This document shows, in pieces, positions 25,648 to 34,900 of a stretch of DNA of 47,137 nt (positions within the stretch are counted from its first letter, which is position 1; each line of letters opens with the position of its first letter). Made by a program: the position numbers and the translations under genes. The DNA is from an uncultured Gammaproteobacteria bacterium (GTDB lineage Bacteria; Pseudomonadota; Gammaproteobacteria; Steroidobacterales; Rariloculaceae), in the NCBI GenBank assembly GCA_913041665.1, contig CAJWKT010000004.1, positions 1 to 47,137 of the forward strand, in the 5' to 3' direction. The notes beneath the pieces were generated by a model. The model was not told the origin of the DNA, made no database searches, and was given only the letters and a program-made list of their open reading frames with translations.

Positions 25648-26961
25648 CTAAGTCTCCATTTTTAGTAGCGACAAAAGTAAAGTGTAGTTTCTCTCAGTAG
25701 CTCCCTGATGGTTCATGATCACTTCGTAGGCACGAGCACCCATCTTGCGCCGATTTTCACTGTTATCCAACAAAGATCCCAAAGCGTTCGAAAGTTCGAT
25801 TGCGTCACAGACCATCAGGCCCGCATTGGCATCAAGCAAAGCATCTACCGTTTCTTTAAAACTGATGTTGTATGGGCCGAACAAAATCGGAAGCCCCAGT
25901 ATCGCTGGCTCCATCAGATTGTGTCCACCCTTGTTGCCACCCCGATAAAATAAACTCCCTCCGATAAAGGCAATATCTGCTAGAGCATATAAATCACTCA
26001 GCTCCCCAACCGTGTCCACTATCAGAATTCCCTTCGGCCCTAAGGACCGCCCTCCGCCATCAACTTCGGTTTTCAAAATTACTCTACAACCACCCGCTTG
26101 TGCTCGTTGTTGAAAACGAGTGGCTTCTGCCGGGTAACGGGGAACAATGATTAGTGATGATGAAACTGTTCGATCAGGTAGCCGCTTATAAGCCTCAATA
26201 AGCACGTCGTCTTCGCCCTTATGTAAGCTGCCACCAATAATCACTACATCGTTAGATTCATAGCCCAACTTCTCACGAAGATTTTTCGTCCGCTTCAAAT
26301 TTAGCTGGGGCTGGGCTAGGTCATACTTCATATTCCCTGTTACATGAACTCGATGCTCAGGCACGCCAAGACGCTGCAGCCTTTTCTTGTGATCTTTTGT
26401 CTGCACTGCAATTAACGGTACATTCTGCAAGATGGGAGAAATAAATCGGGTCCAATCATGTAACCGATAAGATTTCGGCGACATTTTCCCGTTAAGTACA
26501 GCAACTGGAATACCCAAACTCTGGGAGGCTAAAAGAAAATTTGGCCAGAATTCAGACTCCATAATAACCACAAGAATTGGATTAAAATGTCGCAAAAAAC
26601 GGAAAACGACGGCGGAGAAATCATATGGGAAAAAAACTACCCTATGCTTAGGAAAAAGCTTACTGGCCGCTGCATGTCCGGTTGAGGAATAGGCAGAGAT
26701 GAGAAGTGGGGTATCTGGAAAATCCCGTTCTAAAAATTGAACTAGGGGCTTCAGCAGAGAAATCTCGCCCGCGGAAGACCCATGTAACCAAATTGATCCG
26801 CGTAAACCTTCATCTAAGCCAGCTCCGAATCGCTGCAGGAAACCCCTTTGAACTCCATACAACACTAGCCTGCAGATGATCCATGGCAAAGCTACGAGTG
26901 CGGCTAAAAGGTAGCCGAGATCAAGCAATATAGCCACTAGAAGCTTAGCTAAACCTAACAA
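25648..26961 (-). CDS. KDO transferase-like glycosyltransferase, WaaA copy 2
   Basis: This second 3-deoxy-D-manno-octulosonic acid transferase homologue has 437 residues and starts at a TTG (26961); no ATG or GTG lies upstream in frame. It has an N-terminal membrane helix (~5-34), 'LHGSSAGEI' with the conserved Glu at residue 66, 'SAYSSTGHAAA', 'MESEFWPN', 'VTGNMKYD' and 'FIGGSLFYRGGNKGGHNLMEP'. It is clearly diverged from copy 1, which has the more canonical 'SVGEV' and 'TPTGS' segments. Presence of two copies in one operon suggests that each adds a different KDO residue, or that one has an altered acceptor. It is the first gene of the operon, 62 bases ahead of kdsA. Confidence 0.82.
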   Translation of the reverse strand: MLGLAKLLVAILLDLGYLLAALVALPWIICRLVLYGVQRGFLQRFGAGLDEGLRGSIWLHGSSAGEISLLKPLVQFLERDFPDTPLLISAYSSTGHAAASKLFPKHRVVFFPYDFSAVVFRFLRHFNPILVVIMESEFWPNFLLASQSLGIPVAVLNGKMSPKSYRLHDWTRFISPILQNVPLIAVQTKDHKKRLQRLGVPEHRVHVTGNMKYDLAQPQLNLKRTKNLREKLGYESNDVVIIGGSLHKGEDDVLIEAYKRLPDRTVSSSLIIVPRYPAEATRFQQRAQAGGCRVILKTEVDGGGRSLGPKGILIVDTVGELSDLYALADIAFIGGSLFYRGGNKGGHNLMEPAILGLPILFGPYNISFKETVDALLDANAGLMVCDAIELSNALGSLLDNSENRRKMGARAYEVIMNHQGATERNYTLLLSLLKMET

Positions 26962-27018
26962 ATATTTCTCGAAGCCGTACCCTCGGACAAGTCAGTGGGT
27001 GAGCACATTCATTCCCTA

Positions 27019-27786
27019 CTACTTTCTAGCTCGAATTACAAAACGATCCGTCTGACGACGAATACTTGGATCACGAATATTAAGCGTGTGACTATCGTTC
27101 GAATTCGATAACAAATCAGAGTTCGCCTCGATAATGAATCCCGCCTGACTAATTAGCTCTTCGGCGATACTCTGCTCGATCCGATGCAGGGTAGCGTTAT
27201 CTTGGTCGGCCATTCCTATGTGATCTATAAGCGCAAGGATCCCTCCGGGCTTAAGTGCTGCATGGATAGCCGAGAGAAACCCAATAGCACCCTCTCTGCC
27301 CTGAAAATTATATTGATCGTGAAATGTGAGAATCGCAAACGCAACGTCAATCTGTCCATCCATGCCAAGCTCTGCCAACCCTCTGTCAGTACGCTCAACA
27401 TTGGCTAGCCGTCCGCCTGCTAATCGGGCGCCAATAGCCACATCGTTTCGCTGGGCCGAAGCCTGATTGTTTTGCATATAGACCGTACCGTCGGGACCAA
27501 CAGCAGCAGACAAAAGTTCTGTGTAATAACCTCCTCCTGCCGATGCATCTAACACGGACATTCCTTCTTCAATACCCATGAATGCCAAAATCTCAGCTGG
27601 CTTTCGATTGGCGTCTATCGCTTTATCATCCGTAGAACGGCCACCTGAGTTCATTGCGGCCTCTACTCTAACAACCATAGCCTCGGACGGATCCCCCGTT
27701 GTACCCACATCTCCAGTATCCGAATTCTGGCCGCAGCCAGCGCCTAAAAAAATCCCGCCTAATATCAAAAATAATTTGAGCTTCAT
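27019..27786 (-). CDS. Lipoprotein with a class I SAM-methyltransferase fold
   Basis: This 255-residue protein starts with a lipoprotein signal peptide ending in 'GAGC' (Cys18), then a short acidic/Gly/Ser linker, then a Rossmann-type methyltransferase domain. 'VLDASAGGGYYTELLS' (~79-94) is the SAM-binding motif I, 'AFAILTFHD' is motif IV-like and 'LKPGGILALIDH' is the post-motif strand. AAGGA lies 6 bases before the ATG. Related exported methyltransferase-fold proteins are widespread in proteobacteria but have no known substrate, and SAM is not normally present outside the cytoplasm. It may bind a different ligand or be non-catalytic. Confidence 0.8.
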   Translation of the reverse strand: MKLKLFLILGGIFLGAGCGQNSDTGDVGTTGDPSEAMVVRVEAAMNSGGRSTDDKAIDANRKPAEILAFMGIEEGMSVLDASAGGGYYTELLSAAVGPDGTVYMQNNQASAQRNDVAIGARLAGGRLANVERTDRGLAELGMDGQIDVAFAILTFHDQYNFQGREGAIGFLSAIHAALKPGGILALIDHIGMADQDNATLHRIEQSIAEELISQAGFIIEANSDLLSNSNDSHTLNIRDPSIRRQTDRFVIRARK

Positions 27787-27899
27787 GGTAAATCCTTGGT
27801 CCTTTTTCTAAGAGTTAAGACATTTCCCAGATCTCATCCGTGACTGGGAAAACCCATACTACAACAACAGTCCTTTTAACGTTTGGGACATGACTGATC

Positions 27900-28691
27900 C
27901 TACAATATTATTCTGCCTTCTAAATACTTGACAGCCTCACCGCCAATTATCACCCGATCTCCTCGATGCTCACAGTACAGTTCTGCCCCTCGGGATGACA
28001 CTTGATAAGCATAGATTTCTTTTTTTCTCAAACGCTCCCCCCAGAAAGGAACAAGACCACAGTGAATAGAGCCGGTTCCCGGGTCCTCCGGGATGCCGTA
28101 ACTAGGAGCAAAATAGCGGGATGCACAATCCGAATTTTCACCTTGTGCAGTTATGACAACACCCGCGGGATGAAGAGTTTCTAGGCGCTCCAATCTAGGC
28201 TGAACAGAACGCACCTGGGCCTCATCTCTCAGAATTGCGAACAGGTTATCCTTCGAGCTGGTAATAAAAACTTCCATCGGAATCATACCTATGCCTTCAA
28301 CTAAAGCCTTAGGTATTTTATCTACCGGCTCCAGTACCCATGCCGGAAAATCCATGAGAATACGATCACCATCCTGAGCCACACTTAGTAAACCACTCAA
28401 GGTTTCAAAGCAAATTTCAGTCCTTCCCAGCTCGAGCTCATTAAATAATACGAATGCGGATGCAAGCGTGCCGTGACCACACAAACTCACCTCTACTGTA
28501 GGCGTAAACCATCTCAACCCATAGTGATTCCCTTCAGAAACGAAAAATGCCGTTTCAGACAAGTTGTTCTCTCGTGCAATACGTTGCATGACCGCATCAT
28601 CTAACCACCTGTCTAAGGGAATAACGCCTGCAGGATTTCCACCAAACAAACGCCTAGTGAACACATCAACCTGAAAGAAACGCAACTCCAA
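27900..28691 (-). CDS. PhzF family isomerase/epimerase-like protein
   Basis: This 263-residue PhzF-like protein has the two-domain diaminopimelate-epimerase-like fold. It shows 'FGGNPAGVIPL' (16-26), 'ENNLSETAFFV' with the conserved Glu46 that is the PhzF acid/base residue, 'LCGHGTLASAFVLF' and 'DPGTGSIHCGLVPFW'. Most PhzF homologues outside phenazine clusters have no assigned substrate, and no other phenazine gene is present here. The start is a TTG (28691); no ATG lies close. It sits 50 bases downstream of the MaoC-like gene on the same strand. Confidence 0.85.
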   Translation of the reverse strand: MELRFFQVDVFTRRLFGGNPAGVIPLDRWLDDAVMQRIARENNLSETAFFVSEGNHYGLRWFTPTVEVSLCGHGTLASAFVLFNELELGRTEICFETLSGLLSVAQDGDRILMDFPAWVLEPVDKIPKALVEGIGMIPMEVFITSSKDNLFAILRDEAQVRSVQPRLERLETLHPAGVVITAQGENSDCASRYFAPSYGIPEDPGTGSIHCGLVPFWGERLRKKEIYAYQVSSRGAELYCEHRGDRVIIGGEAVKYLEGRIIL

Positions 28692-28740
28692 AACTTATCC
28701 GATAGTCTGTTTAAAAAAACGGGAGCTTCCCGCTAAAACG

Positions 28741-29199
28741 CTACGAACACACATGCATCGTAAGCCACTCCGCTACCAGCGCGGGCTTTTCTCCACCTTC
28801 AATCTCAATGGTCACTTTTGTCTTAACCAAAATGTGCCCTCCCCGCTCACTAACTCTTAGTAGTTCAGACGCAGCACGGATACGACTCCCAACTTTCACG
28901 GGAGCAGAAAAACGAACCTTATCGAATCCATAATTAATAACCATCTGTACCCCCTCAAGTGGTGGCACTAATTTTTCACAAAGATAGATGATCATTGAAA
29001 ATGTCAGCATGCCGTGGGCGATGGTGGTACCGAAGGGGGTAGTAGCAGCTCGTTCTGGATCTACATGCAAAAATTGATGGTCCTTGGTGACATCGGCAAA
29101 TTGATTGATTCTATCCTGATCAATAGTAAACCAATCAGAAACCCCTATAGACTTCCCTACCAGCTGAGCAAATTCTTCCTTTGTAATATTTTCCCCCAT
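28741..29199 (-). CDS. MaoC-like (R)-enoyl-CoA hydratase family protein
   Basis: This 152-residue single hot-dog domain protein is of the MaoC/NodN type. The hydratase motif '[30 protein letters not shown]' region carries the conserved Asp and His of the active site (Asp40 and His45 by position) and 'AHGMLTFSM' follows. Such enzymes hydrate trans-2-enoyl-CoA to (R)-3-hydroxyacyl-CoA, although many have unknown acyl groups. AGGA lies 7 bases before the ATG. It is divergent from rimO and is followed by the phzF-like gene. Confidence 0.85.
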   Translation of the reverse strand: MGENITKEEFAQLVGKSIGVSDWFTIDQDRINQFADVTKDHQFLHVDPERAATTPFGTTIAHGMLTFSMIIYLCEKLVPPLEGVQMVINYGFDKVRFSAPVKVGSRIRAASELLRVSERGGHILVKTKVTIEIEGGEKPALVAEWLTMHVCS

Positions 29200-29270
29200 A
29201 CCCCTATCCTGCCTATTTTCCCGAGAGCTTAGCGAAGGCGCATTGCCTCGGTTGCCTTTTTCTGCTCACC

Positions 29271-30632
29271 GTGGCCGAATACCCAACCCACGATAAACAA
29301 GCACCCTCTATTGATCAAATGAAACCCTCCCCAAAAATTGGCCTTGTCAGTCTCGGCTGCCCTAAAGCACTCGTAGATTCCGAGCGTATCATTAGTCGAC
29401 TGCAAGCTGAAGGTTATAGCACGGTTTCGACGTACGAGGGAGCTGACCTGGTGGTGGTAAATACTTGTGGATTCTTGAACAGCGCGCGCGAAGAATCCCT
29501 AAGTGCAATCGGAGAGGCTCTGGCAAAAAACGGCCGCGTAATCGTAACGGGATGCTTAGGTACTGAAGCTGACTTTATTAAAGCTAAACACCCCAGAGTG
29601 CTTGCCATCACGGGTCCCCAGCAATATGACACGGTCATCTCAACGGTTCACGATCTGCTACCGCCTCCGCACGAACCTTTTTTAGATCTAATTCCTCCAC
29701 AAGGAATCAAGCTCACGCCGCATCACTACGCCTACCTCAAGATATCTGAAGGATGCAACCATCGATGCAGCTTCTGCATCATCCCAAAACTGCGTGGGGC
29801 CTTGGTGAGTCGGCCAGTAAACGAGGTACTTAAAGAAGCGGAAAAATTGGTTGCATCCGGTGTCCAGGAAATTCTGGTCATCTCTCAGGACACCAGTGCC
29901 TATGGGGTCGACATCAACTACGCTGAATTTAAGTGGAAAAACCTACCAATTGCGACGCGAATGACACCGCTATGTAGGGCCCTGGGTAAGCTTGGGGTCT
30001 GGATTCGCTTGCACTACGTTTATCCCTATCCCCACGTAGATGAACTCATACCCCTGATGGGCGATAAACAGCTTCTGCCTTATCTAGACATACCTTTTCA
30101 ACACGCGAGCCCGCGCGTTCTTAAGGCTATGAAACGACCTGCTGCCGAAATAAAAACATTAGAACGCATTTTTGCATGGCGTAAGGAGGTTCCTGAACTA
30201 ACAATACGGTCCACCTTCATCGTTGGTTTTCCGGGCGAGACCGAGGAAGATTTCCAATACCTATTAGAGTGGCTCGAAGAAGCGGAGCTCGACCGAGTTG
30301 GCTGTTTTCGCTATGAAGCGGTAAGCGGTGCAGCCGCGAATAAGCTACCAAACGCAGTCCCAAAAGAAATTTCTGAAAGAAGATGGCACCAACTTATGGC
30401 TACCCAGAAAAAGATTTCGGAGCGTAGACTCAGCCAGAGGGTAGGACAAAAAATAGATGTTATCGTTGACTCTGTAAGGAGCAACAACATTGTCGCACGC
30501 TCCAAGGGTGATGCCCCGGAAATTGACGGAAAGGTATTTTTGCCGCCTGGAATAAATCTCTCGCCTGGTGATATTTCTACGGTCCAAGTAGAGCGCTCAG
30601 GAGAATATGACCTGTGGGCTGTCCCGATATAA
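29271..30632 (+). CDS. rimO: Ribosomal protein S12 methylthiotransferase RimO
   Basis: RimO is a radical-SAM enzyme that adds a methylthio group to an aspartate of ribosomal protein S12. From the GTG at 29271 it has 453 residues. Three Cys of the N-terminal MTTase domain (Cys30 '[13 protein letters not shown]', Cys66 'NTCGF', Cys95 'TGCLG') bind one iron-sulfur cluster, and the radical-SAM triad is 'CNHRCSFC' (162-169). '[11 protein letters not shown]', '[17 protein letters not shown]' and '[16 protein letters not shown]' match E. coli RimO closely, and a C-terminal TRAM domain follows. An ATG at 29319 gives a 437-residue product closer to the E. coli length; neither start has a clear binding site. 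Confidence 0.96.
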   Translation: MAEYPTHDKQAPSIDQMKPSPKIGLVSLGCPKALVDSERIISRLQAEGYSTVSTYEGADLVVVNTCGFLNSAREESLSAIGEALAKNGRVIVTGCLGTEADFIKAKHPRVLAITGPQQYDTVISTVHDLLPPPHEPFLDLIPPQGIKLTPHHYAYLKISEGCNHRCSFCIIPKLRGALVSRPVNEVLKEAEKLVASGVQEILVISQDTSAYGVDINYAEFKWKNLPIATRMTPLCRALGKLGVWIRLHYVYPYPHVDELIPLMGDKQLLPYLDIPFQHASPRVLKAMKRPAAEIKTLERIFAWRKEVPELTIRSTFIVGFPGETEEDFQYLLEWLEEAELDRVGCFRYEAVSGAAANKLPNAVPKEISERRWHQLMATQKKISERRLSQRVGQKIDVIVDSVRSNNIVARSKGDAPEIDGKVFLPPGINLSPGDISTVQVERSGEYDLWAVPI

Positions 30633-30743
30633 AATCAACCTCAGAAACAGACTAGAATACCGCGGCCATAAAATACAGTACCGTAGAAACTGAAGTGCCA
30701 CTAATAGTAATCAAGTATTTTCTCAACAACCTATAATCTGCGC

Positions 30744-31985
30744 ATGGAAAAATTTGTCAGGCCATTTGCCGCGCTTCGACCGTCTCGGGAGTATGCTTCA
30801 GCAGTTATCGCACCGCCCTATGATGTAGTTAACGAATTGGAAGCCCGCGCCCAGGTTAGGGGGCGCCCCTATAGTTTTCTGCGAATCTCGAGACCTGAGG
30901 TAGAATTTCCGTCAGGTACTAATCCCTATACTGATACCGTCTACGCAAAAGCTGCGGAAAACCTCCAGAAACTCAAAAACCTTGGGGTCTTGGTGCGCGA
31001 CCCAAAGCCTGCGTACTACGTTTATCAAATCCAAACTGACGATCATCAACAAACGGGCATTGCCTTTACTGCCTCTATTCAGGCCTATGATACCCATAGG
31101 ATACGAAGACATGAACTAACAACGCCTGTAAAGGAAAGCGATCGCATTCGCAATATCGAAACCCTGAATGCACAAACGGGCCCTGTGCTCTCCGTGTACA
31201 GGGCCAGCGAAAAAATCAATCAATTACTAAACACTAAAAAATCCGAAGAACCGCTATTTCAAGATATAGCCCAGCACGATGCAACCCACACCGTATGGCG
31301 AGTAGATGATCCGGGCACGTTGACAGCTATTTCCCATACAATCAATGCTATGGATACCATCTATATAGCAGATGGCCACCATCGCTCGGCCGCAGCCTCC
31401 AAAGTTTCAGCGCGGCGTCACAGCAAAAACCAACAAGAACAAAAAAATGCAAGTTATAACTACTTTCTGACGGTAGCCTTTCCTCACAATGAGCTAAAAA
31501 TTCTTGATTACAACCGTGTTGTGAAAGATCTGAATGGGTACTCCCCAGAAGAAATATTAAAAAAGTTAAGTGTGTGCTTTGATGTAGATACAAGCGATGA
31601 CCCGGTTAAACCGAACGCCCCAACAACCTACGGAATGTATTTAAGTGGAAATTGGTATCAGCTAAAAATCCATAACAATTTAAAAACCAATCACCCATCT
31701 GCGAGCCTGGACATCGCGTTGCTACAGAAGCACCTAATCGAGCCGATTCTAGGCATAGATGACCCCAGAACCAACCCTCGGATTTCCTTTGTCGGTGGCA
31801 TTAAGGGTCAGGAAGAACTGAAAAACCTCGTGGACTCAGGAAAGTGGGCCATTGCCTTTGCTCTTTATCCCACGAGCATGGATCAATTGATGGCAGTCGC
31901 TGATGCCAACGAACTCATGCCACCAAAATCTACTTGGTTTCACCCTAAACTCGCTGATGGGCTATTGTCACACATTCTAGACTAG
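30744..31985 (+). CDS. DUF1015 family protein
   Basis: This 413-residue protein matches the DUF1015 family: 'IAPPYDVVNELEARA' near the N-terminus, a central 'RHELTTPVKESDRIRNIETLNAQTGPVLSVY' region and the conserved 'IADGHHRSAAA' motif (~209-219). 'DGHHR' resembles the nucleotide-hydrolysing/ParB-like motif, and the family is sometimes found with amino acid or serine metabolism genes, but its reaction is not established. No signal peptide or membrane helix is visible. No strong binding site precedes the ATG. Its last 9 bases overlap the 3' end of uvrA on the other strand. Confidence 0.8.
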   Translation: MEKFVRPFAALRPSREYASAVIAPPYDVVNELEARAQVRGRPYSFLRISRPEVEFPSGTNPYTDTVYAKAAENLQKLKNLGVLVRDPKPAYYVYQIQTDDHQQTGIAFTASIQAYDTHRIRRHELTTPVKESDRIRNIETLNAQTGPVLSVYRASEKINQLLNTKKSEEPLFQDIAQHDATHTVWRVDDPGTLTAISHTINAMDTIYIADGHHRSAAASKVSARRHSKNQQEQKNASYNYFLTVAFPHNELKILDYNRVVKDLNGYSPEEILKKLSVCFDVDTSDDPVKPNAPTTYGMYLSGNWYQLKIHNNLKTNHPSASLDIALLQKHLIEPILGIDDPRTNPRISFVGGIKGQEELKNLVDSGKWAIAFALYPTSMDQLMAVADANELMPPKSTWFHPKLADGLLSHILD

Positions 31986-34900
31986 ACTGTTTTCTCTACG
32001 ATAAGAAGAACGTGTCCTGAAAAACTCTGCTAATGCCTTCGCTGTATGTGAACCACGCTTGCGGCGCATCACTTTTTTGGGTGGTCCCTGTGCCACGATA
32101 CGTCCGCCAGCATCACCACCATCAGGCCCCATATCAATAAGCCAATCTGCCTCTGCAATGATATCTAGATTGTGCTCTATAGTAATCACTGTGTTGCCGG
32201 CATCTACTAGCTGGTGCAGAACGTGAATTAACTTTTCTACATCTGCCATGTGAAGCCCGATTGTAGGCTCATCCAATACGTAAAGCGTATGCCGTGGACC
32301 TACGTTGGTCTTGTCAATTCTGGGGCGTGCTTTCGTCAGCTCTGTAACCAGTTTTAGGCGCTGAGCTTCACCGCCGGACAAAGTGGGGCTCTGCTGACCC
32401 AACGGAAGATAGCCAAGACCTACATGCTGGAGTAATTTTAGAGTATGTTCAAGTTTGGGATGTGTAGAGAAAAAAACAGTAGCCTCATCAACGCTCATTG
32501 CCAGAATTTCAGCAATATTCTTGCCTTTGTATTTCACCTCGAGAGTCTCGCTATTAAAGCGCGCACTGTTGCACCGCTCACAACGCACACGTACATCCGG
32601 CAAAAAATTCATTTCGATCTTTCTAAGTCCTTGTCCCTCACAACCATCGCAACGTCCGCCAGCAATATTGAAAGAGAAACGGCCAGCGCTGTATCCCCGC
32701 ATGCGAGCTTCAAGAGTTTGAGCAAACAATCTACGCACATCGTTCCAAATACCAACATAGGTAGCCGGACACGAACGCGGGGTCTTTCCAATGGGCGTCT
32801 GATCCACCTCCAACACCCGAGTGATAGGTTCCCATCCTTCAAAGTTGTCACATCCAACCAGCTTAGAACGACGATTACGATTTTTCATCAATAAACGCAC
32901 TAAATTTTCATAAAGGACGTTCCTAACTAATGTACTCTTGCCGCTACCACTAACCCCCGTAACACAGATCAAAGCCCCCAGGGGAAAATCAACATTGATG
33001 TCACAAAGATTATGCCTTGATGCTCTGCTGATACTCAGATGTCCGGGCCCATTAACTTGTGAAATGATGCGCCTCTTGCCATTCATTGGGTGTGCAAGCG
33101 GCTCAGTCAGCAAGCGTCCCGTAACCGAGCGACGTGACTTCAGTACTTTGGACAAACTGCCAGCTACAACAACTTCACCGCCATGGGCTCCCGGACCAGG
33201 ACCTAGGTCTATAATGTGATCTGCCCGCCTAATGGTTTCTTCGTCATGCTCAACTACCACAACAGTGTTACCCTTGGCCGCAAGTTTTTGCACCATATCA
33301 AGCAACAAATGGTTGTCACGAGGGTGCAGGCCGATGCTTGGCTCATCCAAGATGTAGCAAACACCCCGTAAATTGGATCCAAGTTGAGCGGCGAGTCGAA
33401 TTCTTTGTGCTTCTCCGCCACTCAAAGTAGGGGCAGCCCGGTCCAAAGACAAATAACTTAATCCCACCATATCTAGAAAATTCAAGCGACTGGAAATCTC
33501 TGCTAATAAATCGCGGGCGATCTGTTGATCGCGATCTTTAAGCTTTAAATCTTTTAGCCAGATCAAGATCTCTTTAACGGATAAACTAGAAAAATCTGCA
33601 ATACTGAGATTTTGAAAATACACGGCCAATGCCTCAGCTCTGAGCCGTTGTCCATGACAAGCACCGCATTCACCGGGCTCACCTTCCCGCCCCTCCAGCC
33701 AACATGCCTCTTCGCCGCTTTGCTCGTGGTCAAAATCAGGTAACTCGAGCCCGGTTCCAAAACACCGTTGGCACCAACCGTGTCTAGAGTTATAAGAAAA
33801 AATCCTAGGATCAAGAGCTCGAAAGCTACGTCCACAGCTAGGGCAGGACCGTTGCACCGAAAAAATCTCTTCCCCATTATTCTTTTTATCTGGCCCGCCG
33901 GATTTAGAGATCTTAACTATCCCTTTTCCATATCCTAGGGATTGAGATAGCAGTTCACTGATGGCACTTTCAGATTTAGGTGAAATTTTGACATCGCAAA
34001 CAGGAAGGTCAATATCATGTTCTTTAAATCGATCTAGGCGCGGCCATTCCTCAGTGGGTACCAGTACGCCGTCCACTTTAAGATGTTCATATCCCTTGCT
34101 CGCGGCCCATGACGCCAGTTCAGTGTAATAACCTTTCCGGCCCACAACTAAAGGACTCCAAAACTTGATATGCTCTCCGCGATATTTTGTCATCACCTTA
34201 GCCAAAATTGCCTCTTTACTTTGAGCATTGATCGCTACATCACAGTGTGGACAATGCTGAGTACCCAATTTCGCAAACAACAGTCGTAAAAAATGATAAA
34301 TCTCGGTCAGGGTCGCTACTGTACTTTTGCGTCCGCCACGACTACTACGCTGTTCGATCGCAATGGTCGGTGGCACGCCAAACACAGCATCAACCTCAGC
34401 GCGGCTGGCCGGCTGCACAAACTGTCTGGCATAAGCGTTCAAAGACTCAAGATATCGTCGCTGTCCCTCAGCAAACAAAATATCGAAGGCAACTGTGCTC
34501 TTTCCGGAGCCACTTACACCAGTGATAACTGTGAGGCAATCTCGAGGAATCGAGAGACTAACGTTTTTGAGGTTATGCTCGCGCCCACGCACGATCTGAA
34601 TAGCTTTAGCTGTCCTGGATTTTTGCGCCACACTTCGGGTTCTTTTTTTTGTACTCCTGCGTTCGGGTTTTCGCCGATAATTCGCTAGTGCCTGCCCTGT
34701 CCAACTATTACTAACTTCCATGATTTTCTTAGGGGGACCGCTAGCTATTAGGTAACCGCCTGATTCGCCTCCCTCCGGACCAAGGTCAATAATCCAATCC
34801 GCAGCATTAACCACATCTAGGTTGTGTTCAATCACCAAAACGGAATGACCATGGTTGATTAACTCATCAAATGCACCAAGAAGTCTGGAGACATCAGAAA

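Noticed and set aside
32445-34688. Several plus-strand open frames of 80-150 codons inside uvrA
   Set aside because: They lie antisense to a fully conserved coding sequence and have no recognisable domain or binding site.
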